This document shows, piece by piece, positions 11,977 through 24,836 of a stretch of DNA of 64,000 nt. The DNA lies in assembly GCA_016802295.1 (NCBI GenBank), contig JAESIW010000180.1:2876102-2940101 (forward strand), read 5' to 3'. Origin of the DNA: Brachionus rotundiformis. Lineage: Eukaryota > Rotifera > Eurotatoria > Ploima > Brachionidae. Both the position numbers and the translations under genes were made by a program. The notes below the pieces were generated by a model. That model saw nothing but the letters and a program-made list of their open reading frames with translations, was not told the DNA's origin and did no database searches. Each line of letters starts with the position of its first letter. Position 1 is the first letter of the stretch.

Positions 11977-13537
11977 TTAAACCAATTTATTTGTTCTGAA
12001 AAAGACTCTCATCGGTCCACAAACATCATTGATGCATTTTGGACATCTTAACGTTAGCTGTTTTGAGCACATTTCATCAGAGTTCAAATGACTTTTAACA
12101 ATGTCAGCTAATGCCTAAATAAATAAAAATATTTAAATCTAAAAACTAGAAAAAATTAAATTAATTTAATACTCTTAAAAATATTGGATTATCATTCAAA
12201 GATTCACATCTTCTTATATTTTTTATTCCAGCTTTTTTACCAAGCTCATCTATGTACTCTAGATCCAGCTCAAATAGAGTTTCAATATGATCACTAGTAA
12301 ATGCAATGGGTACAAGTAAAAGATTTAATCTCTTATTTTTAGCAAATCCTTCAATTGATTCATCAGTTTGAGGTCCGAGCCATTCCTGAGGTCCAACTTT
12401 TGATTGCCATACTAATCTATAGCTATTTGAAAAGTTTAATTTTTCCATTACTCTGTTTACTGTTGAGGCTACTTCGGCCGGATAAGTATCACCTCGATTA
12501 ACTACCTTAAAATTAAACATTAATCTAGAGCCATTAATTTAGCCGTTTATTTAAGTACCGTCATTGGTAAAGAGTGAGCAGAAAACATGATGACAACATC
12601 ATCACGCACATTTTCTGGAAATTTTTCCAATTCTTTTTTGATATTATCCGCAAAAGCATCCACAAGTCCAGGATGGGTAGCCCATCGGTCGATTGTGGTC
12701 CATTTTATTTGTGGAGCCTTGTTCAATTCTTTATAATATCTATAAATTGCATTCAGACTGCTACCAGTTGTCGAGCAGCTGTATTGAGGATATTGTGTGA
12801 AGGCAACTGCTCTTTCAACACCATCTCTTTAAATTGAATATCCTAAGTTTTTATATTAATACTTTAAAAAAGATCCTACTCTTCCATTTTTGAGATTGCA
12901 TCTTCAGTTAAAGGCTCAGCATAGCGGAATCCCACGTAAAATTTATGAGGGGCTAATTAATCAAAGAATTCATTTAATTATGATTCTTGACTAATTGTTT
13001 TAAGGTACCTGTTTCAGGTGAAATTTGATCGAGAATCTTGACCATTTCTTCACCTTGAAGTTCTGTCCATTTTTTGATTGGAGAGCCACCACCAATTTGA
13101 TTATACTGGTCTTGAATCTTTGGAGTTCTTCGTTTTGCAATAAAAGGAGCTAAATATCTTTACATAACTAGTAAATGATCATGCTAATTAAAATAAATGG
13201 TTTTTACTTTTGAGCCGGCAAAGGAATTAAATCTTTATCAGAAAAAAGCCTCAGAAGAAAGTCATACACTTGATTAGTATTTTCAGGACCTCCTAAATTT
13301 AGCATTAGAATACCAGTCTTTGGCTTTCTGGGAAAAAAAAAACTTAAATTTTCAAAATCATTCTATAACATATATACTTTTCTGTTTTGGTATCAGTTGA
13401 AGAATATCTGTTTATGACTAAGGATGGATAGACATATTGATGTCGTACGGACCCTTATATAAAAAATCAATAACTATAGATAAGAAAAAATACAATTTAG
13501 TACTTTGGATTTGGTTAAAAAATTTGGTTAAAGACAT
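11977..13537 (-). CDS. FECH: Ferrochelatase (mitochondrial, 2Fe-2S type)
   Basis: Eight exons: 13537-13504, 13453-13378, 13327-13208, 13157-13009, 12952-12880, 12826-12559, 12505-12173 and 12114-11977; 396 residues. It inserts ferrous iron into protoporphyrin IX, the last step of haem synthesis, on the matrix side of the inner mitochondrial membrane. The first two exons give a basic, Ser-rich presequence (MSLTKFFNQIQ, then VINRYSSTDTK). The mature enzyme reads KPKTGILMLNLGGPENT, APFIAKRRTPKI, RAVAFTQYPQYSCSTTGSSL, IMFSAHSLPM with the catalytic His, GDTYPAEV, LVWQSKVGPQEWLGPQTDE and VPIAFTSDHIETLFELD. The C-terminus keeps the cysteines that ligate the [2Fe-2S] cluster of animal enzymes (MCSKQLTLRCPKCINDVC). 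Nothing is broken, so the gene is presumably functional. Confidence 0.97.
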
Positions 13538-13993
13538 TTTTGAAAAAAAAACGTGTAAAACTTATTTTTTATGCTATTAAATCGTGAATATTAAGTAACA
13601 TTCGTTTTAAATTATCCAGGCAGGTTATACTTGAACATTTAATTTAGAATTTTTTTAATTTACAATTTTGCTTTAAAAATGGTACTATTGTTTAGTTGGT
13701 AAATTGAAGCCAAAATAATGAAAAAAAAATTTACTATTTTCCAGATGAAAAAATTCATTAAATTAAATTTTAGAATAATTTTGGTTGAATATTTCTTTAT
13801 TTTAATGCAAATTTAAAAAGAAAACATGTTTAATTGATATTTAAAATTTGTTGATAAAAAAATTTTATTTAAACAAAAAAAAAACTTGAACTTTTTAACA
13901 TTAGCTAATTTACAATTGAAACAAAAAACTTAATTGTTAAACAATATAGATATAATAGGATTTATACAAATACTAAATAAGATTTTAATTGTA
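13538..13993. other. Intergenic: FECH 5' side, TNK2 3' side
   Basis: 456 bp holding the ferrochelatase promoter and the ACK 3'UTR, both on the minus strand. AT-rich; nothing else seen. Confidence 0.5.
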
Positions 13994-16182
13994 TCAATTA
14001 GTTCCAAATTTCGTAGCTTTAAAATCATTGAAAACGTCTGTCATCACTTTTTGCAAAAAATCATCTAAATTTTCTTTCTTATTAGAGCTACTAGCGAAAT
14101 TTTGATTTTTCTGATAATTATTATTTTGACCCAAAATTTGGTCTAATTCATTTGAATACACTTGATTCCTGACTTTACAATTTTGAACCTCACTAAAAAA
14201 AGGATTTGTGTTTGAAAAGGAATAATCAGAATTTTGGTATCTTGGACTAGGCTGGTATTCCCCATTTTGGTAACATATATTATTTATTGGTAAAGAAACT
14301 TGTCTATTTTTGAAATAATTTTGATTTTGATATTCATAGTCATTTTGATTTGTTGTCATACTCGGAATATCTATTGAGCTAACCTGATTCAAAGATTGAG
14401 GATGAGATATTACCATTTGATTGTCAAAAAGACCAATGAGGTCTTCAAAGTACGAATTTGTTTCCGAATTTGAATTTTCGGATTCATTTTTTTGATTTTC
14501 TATTTCATCGTCTTTAGGATCCTCATGCCCCAATAAATCAGGAGGAACCATCGGATTGCTTAGGAAAATTTCATCTATTTTACCCGGATTACCCCAAACA
14601 TTTTTCGAATCTACACCCATATGTCCTGTATGAATAAAGCTATTCTTCAAAGGTAAGCTTATATCTTCGCCTTTAAGTCTTCTTTGGCTGTCAAGCATAG
14701 CTCTTGGAAAGCAACCAGCTAATAGGGTTCTGTTATTTTGACCCTTCCACCAGTATTTATCCGCATATCCATCTATAATCGTAATCGAGTCTCCACATAT
14801 CATCTCCAATCTTCCGGCCTCATTAAAATTATTTTTAGCTTTCATCTCAATTATTTTATATTCTTTTATAGCTTTCTTCAAAATATTGAAACTGGGTCTT
14901 TCCTCTGGCTTTTTAGACCAGCACAAATTGATTATTTTATAAAATTCTTTCGAACACATATATGGTATAGATAAACGTTTGCCTTCAGTATCTATCTTAT
15001 GAAATATTTGAGCAGCTGTCAAATTCGGCCAAGGATGCTCACCAAACGAAAATATCTCCCAAACAGTAACACCAAAAGCCCAGACATCAGACTTGATTGA
15101 AAATAGCTTTTCTCTGATACTCTCGGGTGGATACCAAGCACATGGAATTTTATGATTTTCATTCATTGTATAATGACCATTGACTGCATTCCTGGACATT
15201 CCAAAATCGCATATTTTAACATGGTCCAGAGTTTTTAAAAGTATGTTTCTTGCTGCGAGATCTCGGTGAATCAGATTCTTATTTTCCAAGTATTCCATTC
15301 CATCGGTTACCTGGTATGTGTAGGAATATAATTTTTTAAGAGGTATATTTTTAAGTTCGCGATTTTGACGTAAATATTTTAATAATGAGCCAATTGGTGC
15401 CAATTCAGTTACCATTGAAATAATTGAATTTTCATCTCCCGACCCATCCATTATCACCCCATAAAGTTTTATCAAATTAACATGATCCAGACCACACATG
15501 CAACTAACTTCATTTACAATATCAAAAATTGATTGACGCTTGCCTGAATTATCTGATTCTAGACTGTTTTCATGAAGACATTTAATGGCAACAGCTATCT
15601 AGACAAAATTTAAAAAAATAAAATAAAAGAAAATAAATCATTTACTTTTGATGCATTCGGTGATTTCCAGATTCCTTTTTTAACAATTCCAAAATTTCCT
15701 CTACCTAATATTTCTTCACCATTTTTGTTTTTGCAAATTTCAATGTCTTTCGGATTAATTATAATTGATATTCCACTCAGTTTAACTTCAGACTTTGCTT
15801 CACCACCTTTTCCAATCTGAGTAACTATTTTTCTCTTGGAAAGAACTCGAGTGAATTTGTTAGAATTAATCAACTAAAAAAGTCAAAATTATAGAGAAGA
15901 AAGTTATTATGCTATCATGATTACTTGAGTTGAAGAAGTTGAAAAATTAGGTGGTAAAGGAGCTGGTCGACTTGGAAGAATTGATTTCTTAGTTCTATTT
16001 ACTGCATCTGTCAATCGTCTGATAGCAGGCTTCGAAAGGCCGATTTTTTCTAAGTCTTTTGGTTTGACATGATTAAAATGGGCAATACGAGTAATTTGTA
16101 AATTTTCGCTGATTTTAGGCCAAAAATTTTCAAGCTGAATCTCAATCAAAAGTTGGTAAACCTCATTAGATTCTTTATCCAT
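13994..16182 (-). CDS. TNK2: ACK-family non-receptor tyrosine kinase (TNK2-like)
   Basis: Three exons: 16182-15925, 15873-15646 and 15598-13994; 696 residues. N-terminal SAM-like domain (LLIEIQLENFWPKI, HFNHVKPKDLEKIGLSKPA). Kinase domain with Gly loop LGRGNFGIVKKG (about 141), VAIK lysine (about 168), HRDLAARN (about 273), DFGMSRN, an APE-like motif (WYPPESI) and FSFGEHPWPNLTAAQI. An SH3 domain follows (DSITIIDGYADKYWWKGQN), then the CRIB-containing stretch typical of ACK (LKNSFIHTGHMGVDSKNVWG, IDEIFLSNPMVPPDLL). ACK binds GTP-Cdc42 and couples it to endocytosis and growth-factor signalling. The tail (about 200 residues) is Asn/Gln/Tyr-rich. I see no proline-rich clathrin-binding block or UBA domain, so it is shorter than vertebrate TNK2 and closer to the small invertebrate ACKs. 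Confidence 0.95.
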
Positions 16183-17851
16183 TTTTGTTGTTTTGGTAAA
16201 ATATTTATTTTAATCATTTAAATAAATTAATGTTTTATTTATCTTTAACTATTCATTTAGACACTTATTTAGACTCTTGACTGTAAATTTACCATATTTT
16301 AAAGAGTTGGTGCTATATGCCTATAGAAGATAAGAATAAACTTCAAATTATTGAAGACTCATTTGGTTTTAATAATATTTTAATATTATTTTAAAAATTT
16401 ATGTTAAAGCTTGGTATTTATGTTTTTATACTTGTGTTAAACAGATTAGTTTAAGACGAGTTTTTCAATTTTGTCTTTTTTATTAGCTTTAAAAATAAAG
16501 TTAAATTTAATTAAAAGCAAGAGTGGAAAATTTTTGACTCACAGATAAAAAATTATATAAAAATGATTCAAAAAAATAAATAAGTTCATAATAATAATTA
16601 AGTCTTCCATGTTATCTGAAAAATCTTTATCTCCAGATTCGTAATTTACGACAAAAATTACCTCAAATTGAGTTTAGTTTGAGTTTATTAAAAGAAGCCA
16701 CTTTTCACTTTGAGTCTTTTTTTATTTATTTTCTTTTATATTATAAAAAAGTCCCAAATTTGAAAAATAAAAATAACTTTGTTTTAAAAAATTTTTTATC
16801 CTGGAAAGAAATTAACAAAGATCATCAAAAAAATGCACTGAGCCCAATTAATTTTTTTAATTCTTAAACTAGACTGGGTGGTAAATTATATTTGTAAGAA
16901 TTGCATTTGATTTTTAAAGTTATAAATAAATAAAAAATTTACCTCTCAAAAATGAGGCATATATTCATTGAATTTTAATCAAATTAAAAACAATTTTAAT
17001 TATTTTTAGATTAGAAACGTTCGATTTGGAAATAAAATATAAAAAATCATATATAATTTTAAATATGACGTATTTTTTAGTTTGTTTTAATTGTTTTTTG
17101 ATTTGAATTATGATTAAATGTGGTCAATAAACCAAAGATGCTTACAACTTCTTATCAGAGCCATTTAAATTTAAATATACGTCTGCTGATAATTTTTCCT
17201 TTGTCATCTTCTCCAAGCTCTTGAGATGCTGGATTTTTCTCATCTAGTCTTTAGCTCGTAAAAACTGAAAAATGATCAAAAGCCTTCAAAAATTCTCATC
17301 GATGACCAGTTTTAAATTTTTATAATTTTTGTTAAATAATCATAAAATCAATTACAACTTATTTTAGAGTTTTTTTTGATAAAAATAGATCTATGATTAG
17401 TTTTTATTCTTTTAGAATGTTTAAAAATTAAAAACAAATAATAAAATTTTCAATTCAAATTTTTAAATCTAAAATTTTATTTCATTTATGAAAATCGAAT
17501 TGTGATCATTTTAAAAAAGACCTTGAGCTATTTTTTTAAAATACTTTCATTTTAATAGAATATTTGAATCCAATATATTTAATAGTGCTAACCAACTGTT
17601 TTGAAATTAGATAAATTATTTTAATTGTAATTTAAGAAAAAGTAAATTGTATGTTGAGACTAAGTAAGGTTGTGACCATTGTGATTAGTTTTAGAATATT
17701 TACTAAAGATAAAGTTTCAACTTAATCAATTTAGTATTAAGATATTGAATCTTTTTTCTTATAGATATAGAAGTTGAGGAAAAAAACTAATTAATTTTTA
17801 TTTTTTAATAATTAAAATTATTTCCAGTACCCTAAGAAAAAACAGTTTATT
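16183..17851. other. Divergent intergenic region TNK2 / Ly6
   Basis: 1.7 kb between start codons of oppositely oriented genes. AT-rich. The open frame at 16679-16867 is a low-complexity Lys/Asn/Phe run and is not credited as a gene. Confidence 0.5.
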
Positions 17852-18969
17852 ATGACTAAATTAATTTTTAGTGTTGGAATACGTAAGTTTTTAAAGTAAA
17901 AAAATTAACTAAAAATTAAAATGTTTTATAAAGTGACTATCTTTGTTGAAATAATTAATTGTTTACAATGTTACTCATGTGAAAAATGCATTGAGCCTTT
18001 CAATCCATTAAGTAATTTGAACATAAACTTATAAAATTAATGCTATGTTTTTTCAAAGGCTTTAACACCAAAGTTAGTGACTGTCCTGAAGAATTCAACA
18101 TGTGCTTGGTAAGTTTATTTTTCGAAATGTGAATAGAAATTTATTTAGGTTTGTGTATTATTTGGGTCTTGTCCAAAATAAAAATAATAATTTGGGCAAG
18201 ATTGATCACCAGATTAAAATAAATTAAGCGAAAAATGAAATCAAAATTTTGCTTCTCATTAATAAATATATTTTATAAAAAAGACTGATTTAAATGTTCA
18301 ACTACAATCCTATGAAAGAATGACATTATTATCATTGGAGCATCTTTTTACATATTTCAAAAGCATTGTATTATCAATATTTAAGAACCAAATTTTGAGT
18401 TCATTATTGAAATTTTGGTTTTTTTTTAAAGTTTAAGCTTGATAATTCAATTTTTAAAATCTAAATAAGGATGATTTTTTTTTTCAAGTTTCTTTATTTG
18501 AAATTTTCTACAATTAATTTTATAAATATCTTAATCCTAAGATATCAACATATAAATGATAAGTGATCATTAATTTGGTAGTCAGTCACCAAACCAGCAT
18601 TGTATAATTATTACATTTGGACAAGACCCTTTTAGAATTTATAAAATTGAAATACATATTATAAAAAACTTGACTATTTGTTTACTTTTTTTAAAGACAA
18701 ATTTTATTGAGCATGAAAATGGTAACTTTTATAGTCAACGAGCTTGTGTCCCATCATATTTGTGCACACCAGGTGATTATACAAAAAATAATACAAAAAT
18801 TACAACTAAATGCTGCGATTACGACCTTTGTATAAGCTACAAATATTTTATTTTCTCTCAAAATAACATTACTTCAGCATCGTCTAACTTTTATCCTTTA
18901 CACGTTTATTTATTTATTTACAACGTTTTTTTTGTATCGTTCATCTCTAGGTATTATACTTTATATTAG
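17852..18969 (+). CDS. Ly6/uPAR three-finger GPI-anchored protein
   Basis: Four exons: 17852-17882, 17934-18011, 18059-18108 and 18697-18969; 143 residues. Exons 1-2 join into a clean signal peptide (MTKLIFSVGILTIFVEIINC) followed by LQCYSCEKC, the usual start of a Ly6 domain (L-x-C-x-x-C). Further cysteines fall in VSDCPEEFNMCL, RACVPSYLC and the diagnostic end motif CCDYDLC. The last 35 residues are hydrophobic (PLHVYLFIYNVFFVSFISRY), which fits a GPI-attachment signal after a Ser/Asn-rich site (NNITSASSN). The family acts at the cell surface, binding receptors or channels; the ligand cannot be read from sequence. Intron 3 is 588 nt, ten times the local norm. The Asn in the usual CCxxDxCN ending is replaced by Ile. 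Domain call is solid; no symbol can be assigned. Confidence 0.85.
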
Positions 18970-21912
18970 ATAAAAAATTTTTCAAATAAATATCAATTCG
19001 TTTAAAAACAATTTTCAATTTTTTTTTCAGATTTTAATTATTAAAAATTTGCCAAATCTTACTTGCTTGTTACATAGTGTTTGATATTAATAAACAAATA
19101 TTTTTTAGGTACTTGAGGGGAAAGATTTGTTTTTGGGCTTAAATAATTTTATGTAACACTTAACATAAATTTAAGTTTGCCTGAATTAATTCTCTTTAAA
19201 TAGAAGAGGCGAAAAAATGTGGATAAATTAAAAATTCAAAGAATAGATGTTTACTTTAAGGAAAAAATTTGCATAAAATTTAATTAAATAGAAGATATTA
19301 AGTATAGAGACTTAAAAAGGATTACTTAAAGTTTATAACAATTTTTATATCTAATTTCCTTCTAATTTACTACAGTAAAACATGGCCAGAACAAAGTATT
19401 TTAGGCATTAAATCAAGTTTTTGCTAGAGAAGTTAGATAATTCATTTTTAGATATTCTTATAAAATTATTTGACTTTTTCATTTTAAATTATACATAAAA
19501 AAGATTAAATTAAAAACATAACTATTATTATTTATGCTCATTCTAAATAATTTGTTCAAAGCTCTAAATTAAAATTCTTCATTGTTTTATATTTTTTTGA
19601 TATTCTAAATGTCATTCTAAATTTATTTACCTATTAATTTCTACTTTATAAGAAAGCATGTTTTTGTTGTGTGATATAAGATTCCCGAAGGCAGTTTTTT
19701 AAATAGAAATAGAACAAATTAGAAAAATCTGATTATTATAAACATCTTTTGGGTTGACTTTTTTATACTTATCCTTAAATTTTGAAGGAAAATAATCGAT
19801 ATTTTCATGCTTTCACATCTTTAATTTAATCCATAGAAAAATTTAATGTAAATTTTTTTTCTTGAAATAAATACATGAATAATGAATTTTAGATGGTTTC
19901 ATGATTTTAAATTTTATCAAAATTTTATTTTAAATTAGGCCAGAAGCCTTTTTTCACACTACCCAATTTGACTTTATACTTATTTGAACAAAATTTGTTT
20001 ATTCATGATTCATTAGTAAAATTTTAGTGAAATTGATTTTTCACTTAAATTCCCAATTAAAGAATTTATAATTTTCGAATTTCATATTTAGCATGTTTAA
20101 ATATACCTTTATAAATTTGGCAATCGTCAATTTTAGGTTGTCAATAGGAACAAATCAATTGACTTTTAAGTTTTACATAACATTTTTTAATTGTAATTTT
20201 GCCATTTAATGTTATATTATTTATTTTAGAAATTTTCAGTCAACAAGAAACGATATTCAATTTAAATTTAAACAAGATATAAATATATATTACACAAGAA
20301 ACCTAATTATGATATTCATTTCATAACCCAATTAAAATAAGATAGCAAATTTATGAAGATGAAAATTGCTCTTTTTTGCTAACACTTTTTTTTGATAATT
20401 TAATGATTTAGTGTAAGAGAATATAACTTTTTTTACAACTTTAATTGTCAAATTAACTAATCTTAAAGAAAGTATTATTTTGTTTGACTAAAATTTTACT
20501 TGGTTATATAAAAATCTATTTAGCATTTAAAAAAAATAGCATTCACTCTTAAGTCCTATAAGTTTGTTCCAAAGTTGGTTCAATTTTTGCGACTAAGAAC
20601 AAATGCTTAGGAAAGTAGAATTTTTTTCTCCAAGTTAGTTCAAGTAAATCAGAAATTTTTTCAAATTTATTTTTATAAGAGTGAATTTTTTTAAATTAAA
20701 AGCATATTATTATTAAATATTTTCTATTTTCTTCACATCTGTGAGAGAATTTATACAAATTTAATTCTTCATAAAAGTATAGGAGTAAAGCTTTTTTTAT
20801 TTGGGCTAATTAAATTTTTTAACAAAGATTAATTAAGTGCAAAATTTGAGCCATGACCCAGGGTATTTTTGCAATCAAAAAATTTCTACACACTATTAGC
20901 TAGAATCTACAAAGATGTCTGTAGAAATTATTTTAAACCTATTTTTTAAAAGTAATTCAGGGTTTTATCTTTAATTAACACTCGGAGGGACAAAATACTT
21001 TTTTTATATGTCAACAATTTGAGAATAGTTTGATATTATATTAAGTTAAAAATTTAGTCAATTAAAACTGGTCTCATGAGTTAGGTCCAGCTAAATTTTG
21101 AAAATTTTTCTTCAAATAAATCATTATAGCCATTGGGTTTAGGCATAAATATTTAACTAAATGATTAATTTAAAGATAAACAGTTTCTAATATATTTCGA
21201 AATGTTTATATCAACAGGATACTAATTAAAAGATCAAAATTTATGCGGTATAAATGATAAAACATAAATCAAAACAATTTTGCTTAAAAATCAATACCCA
21301 CTACGCGTCTAATCATTAGACTTAGTTAAAAAGAATAAAACGAGCCCTTTTATTTATCTCTTTTTAATTACAATTTTTTTTTAAATAACTTAAGCAAACA
21401 AATTAAAGTGGGGGGACTTATCAAGAAACTACGTGCTTTTTCCGAGTCTACACTCGTAACACCTATAATTTGAATAAAATTTTAACTATCACTCTCAATT
21501 TCGTCTATCCATAGCAAACAAAAGCTCTTCGCTATAAACAAAAATAATCTAAATCATAATAACCATATTATGATTCATTTAAAATCATAATAAAATAACT
21601 AAATAAGAAATAAAGAGTGAATGAGAAAAATTAAAATTTATTATTAACCGTCTCTTCAAATAGGAAAAAATATTGAACTTATTTTTTCAAAAAAAATTTA
21701 AAATTATTATAGTTTTTTGGTCGAGCTAATTTATAAATTAAAAAAAAAAATATCTCATTTTTTAAACTGACCCCGTTCTTTGAAATTCGTGAATAAATAT
21801 TTTTCTCTTTAAATTTTAATATTTTTATCTTATCTAAATTTAGATAGTCTTTTTTAACAATGTCATTTTGAATTTTTGAACAAAAATAGATCACGTAACT
21901 AAGTGTTGTATT
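18970..21912. other. Large intergenic region
   Basis: 2.9 kb, about 75-80% AT by eye. I found no open frame with family similarity, no tRNA and no repeat array. Confidence 0.5.
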
Positions 21913-24836
21913 ATGAGCCCGCCGATAAACTTAGTCGAAAGCTCAACTATTGTTGACAGAGATATTCAGTATAACTTAGACGAAGATGACGAGAAATTCT
22001 TTTCTAATTTTAAGTCTTTAAAAAAGAATAAGAGTATAATTGAGGATGATATGATTGGAATAGGCTCATTTTCGTCTAATGGATCCAATTTGGAACCGGT
22101 TGAAAACTCTAATCGAAGTCAAACTGATACTGGCATTGACTCAGAACTGTTTTCCGATATGTCCATATCACCCAGCCCGGTCACAAATTCTGAAAGAAAC
22201 AATTCTATTTCGGCAACCAGTGATGACATGAGCGATTTCGATTTGGGAAATTCAGAAGATCTACCAAATTCCAACAATCAGAACACGACTGTAGTTTTTC
22301 GTAGCGGCTCAAATGAATTGAATGACGAAGAAACTGCTAATAGACGCGATACGCTTATTTTTGTGGTAAAAAATGACTCTGAAAATGAAATGGAAACAAA
22401 ATTCCAAGATGTAAAGGCAGAAAGCATGGATAAAATACATGCAAATAATATCCCACATGAATGTGCCAGTTTGTCAAGTGTGTATAGCAGCTATTCTCAA
22501 TTTGACTTTGTTTCACGTAATGCTCCATCACCTCCGCCACATGATCAAGCATTTTCCAAAATCGAAAACCAAAGAAGTCTGAGTTCGTTTCTTGGCATTT
22601 TTGGTTCAAAAAAAAACAACTCACAGAATAAATTCGATTTATTAACTTCAAAATTATTTGGTTTTAAAAATAAAACTGATTTACCAAAGAGCCAAGTTAA
22701 AAGTATTTCAAGTGCGGACGTATTTGATAATTCTTCTGGTAGCAAAATTACCAACCATATAAATAACTCATGCCAAGATTTAAAAATTCCAGATAGCATG
22801 TTAATTTTCGAAAATCGTCCGAGGTATTTTTAAGATTTAAAATTAATAGAAAAAAATATTTGAAAACTTAAAATTTTTTAATTAATAATTGATTTTCTTA
22901 TTCATTTTTTTCCTCATTTGTCACTAGAAATCAAGTAGATAATTGTCTTAAGCTTTGCTTTTCCTCATCTTTGTTTCGATCACATTTTTTGTAACTGTTT
23001 ACTGCTGGCGGTCCTTAAATGTCCAGACCAGATTGCTTCAAGTGAAATTATCAAGCGTGAGACTCAGTTATTTCGTGACATTCTTTTTGAAGAAATGTCA
23101 TACATTTTCTTATTTTAAACTCATTTGTTAAGATAGTTTTACGAGAATTTACACGAATTTACCAAAATCTTGGTAAATATACGTAATTTACTGAACAATA
23201 ACTTACTGTTTTTTCCCTTGAAATTGAAATTTACCAAAATTTTAATTTTTTATAAATCCGCGTAAATTCTTGCAGCAAAAAAGATAAAAAAAAATCCAAA
23301 ATTTTTCACTATTTTTATTTATTTAAGTATTTCTGTTCGAGCCTAATACAAAAATTAAAACAATCCTAATACTAATTTAAATTTGATCATATGTTTTAAT
23401 AGTAGGTAAAAGAGAAATAATAAAATCAGACAGCATCATTAATGGGAGCAAGAAAGTTAGGAAATTTATGTATAAATTGGTAACTAGAACATAAAGATTA
23501 GGATTCGAATCATATTTTAAATCGATATTGTGTTCATAAATTTTAGTAAATTCTCGTAAAATCATTCTGATTAATCAGCACTGAATAAAAATTAGTATTC
23601 TGCTTGAAAAAAAATTTTAATGTTGAAAAATTTAAATCAAATAAGTAAAAATTAAAATTTTTTTTCATATTAAGCAATCTTCCAGCAAAATGTGTCGAGG
23701 AAGAGCTCAAGCATCGGCAAGAATATGAACGAATGGTAGAAATGGCAAAAAAAAAAGAACAAAAAGAACAAGAAATAAAGCTTAAAAAGCAAAAACAATT
23801 AAGCAAAAAGGAAGATTTTATGACTAATTCATTAAAAGTCTGGAACTATGAAATAATTCCTAATTGGGAGGAACAGTATTACTTTTTTACTTCTTAATCA
23901 ATATTGAATTAATTTTTTTTTTCTAGAAAAAAGATCAAAAGGACCCATCAACTATGGTGGCATGGATTGCCGCCATCTATTCGAGGTAAAGTGTGGATGT
24001 TGGCAATAGGCAACGAGCTTTGCTTAACTAATGAAAGCTACTATTTTTATGAGAAAAAAGCCAAACAAAAGTTAGAGCTTATGAAAAAATATGATTCACC
24101 TGATTCTGAAAAGACTCATGAATCCAGTGTAGAGTTGATAAAACTCGATGTATCTCGCACATTTCCGCAGCTCTCTTTTTTTCAAAAAGATGGTCCATAT
24201 CATGATGCTTTACACAATGTACTTGGCGCTTATGCTTGTTATAATTCTCAAATTGGTTATGTTCAGGGAATGAGCTTTCTGACCGCAATTTTGTTATTAA
24301 ATATGGAGGCTGTTGAGGCCTTTATTTGTTTAGCGAACCTGCTCAATACCAATGTTCTTAGGTCTTGTTTTTGCATGGATCAATCAAAGGTAATTTAGAT
24401 TTTGCCAAGCTTGCCAAAACAGTAAAAAAAATTTATTCTTTCAAAGATGAATCGCTATTTTCGTGTTCATCAAATTTTGTTTGAATACAACATTCCAAGG
24501 CTTTACAAGCATTTTGAAGATCAAAATGTTAAGCCAGATTTGTATTTGATTGATTGGATTTTTACACTTTTCAGTAAAAGTTTGCCACTAGACGTTATGA
24601 GTCGAGTTTGGGACATTTTTTTCAGAGATAAAGAAGAATTTTTGTTCAGAACTGCATTAGGCATTTTAAATCTGTACAAAGAAACACTAATGGAACTGGA
24701 TTTCATTCACATTGTACAATTTTTGACCAAACTTCCTGAAAACATTAATTCAACCCATTTGTTCAAATCAATAGATCAAATAGTCATGTGCATAGACGAC
24801 ATATCTTTTGAGAATTTAGTCCATTATGATTCCTGA
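21913..24836 (+). CDS. TBC domain RabGAP, TBC1D12/TBC1D14-like
   Basis: Four exons: 21913-22823, 23675-23875, 23927-24389 and 24447-24836; 654 residues. The first 300 residues are Ser/Asp/Asn-rich and probably disordered. Exon 2 gives the linker seen in TBC1D12/14 (NLPAKCVEEELKHRQEYERM, then a charged coiled coil). The TBC domain follows: LWWHGLPPSIRGKVWMLAIG with the arginine finger, LIKLDVSRTFPQL, GPYHDALHNVLGAYACY, IGYVQGMSFL with the glutamine finger, LIDWIFTLFSKSLPLDVMSR and EEFLFRTALGILNLYKE. Both catalytic fingers are present, so GAP activity is likely. TBC1D14 regulates recycling endosomes and autophagosome formation through Rab11-linked traffic. Intron 1 is 851 nt and contains an odd GC-richer patch (about 22930-23110). 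Choosing between TBC1D12 and TBC1D14 is not possible here. Confidence 0.93.
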
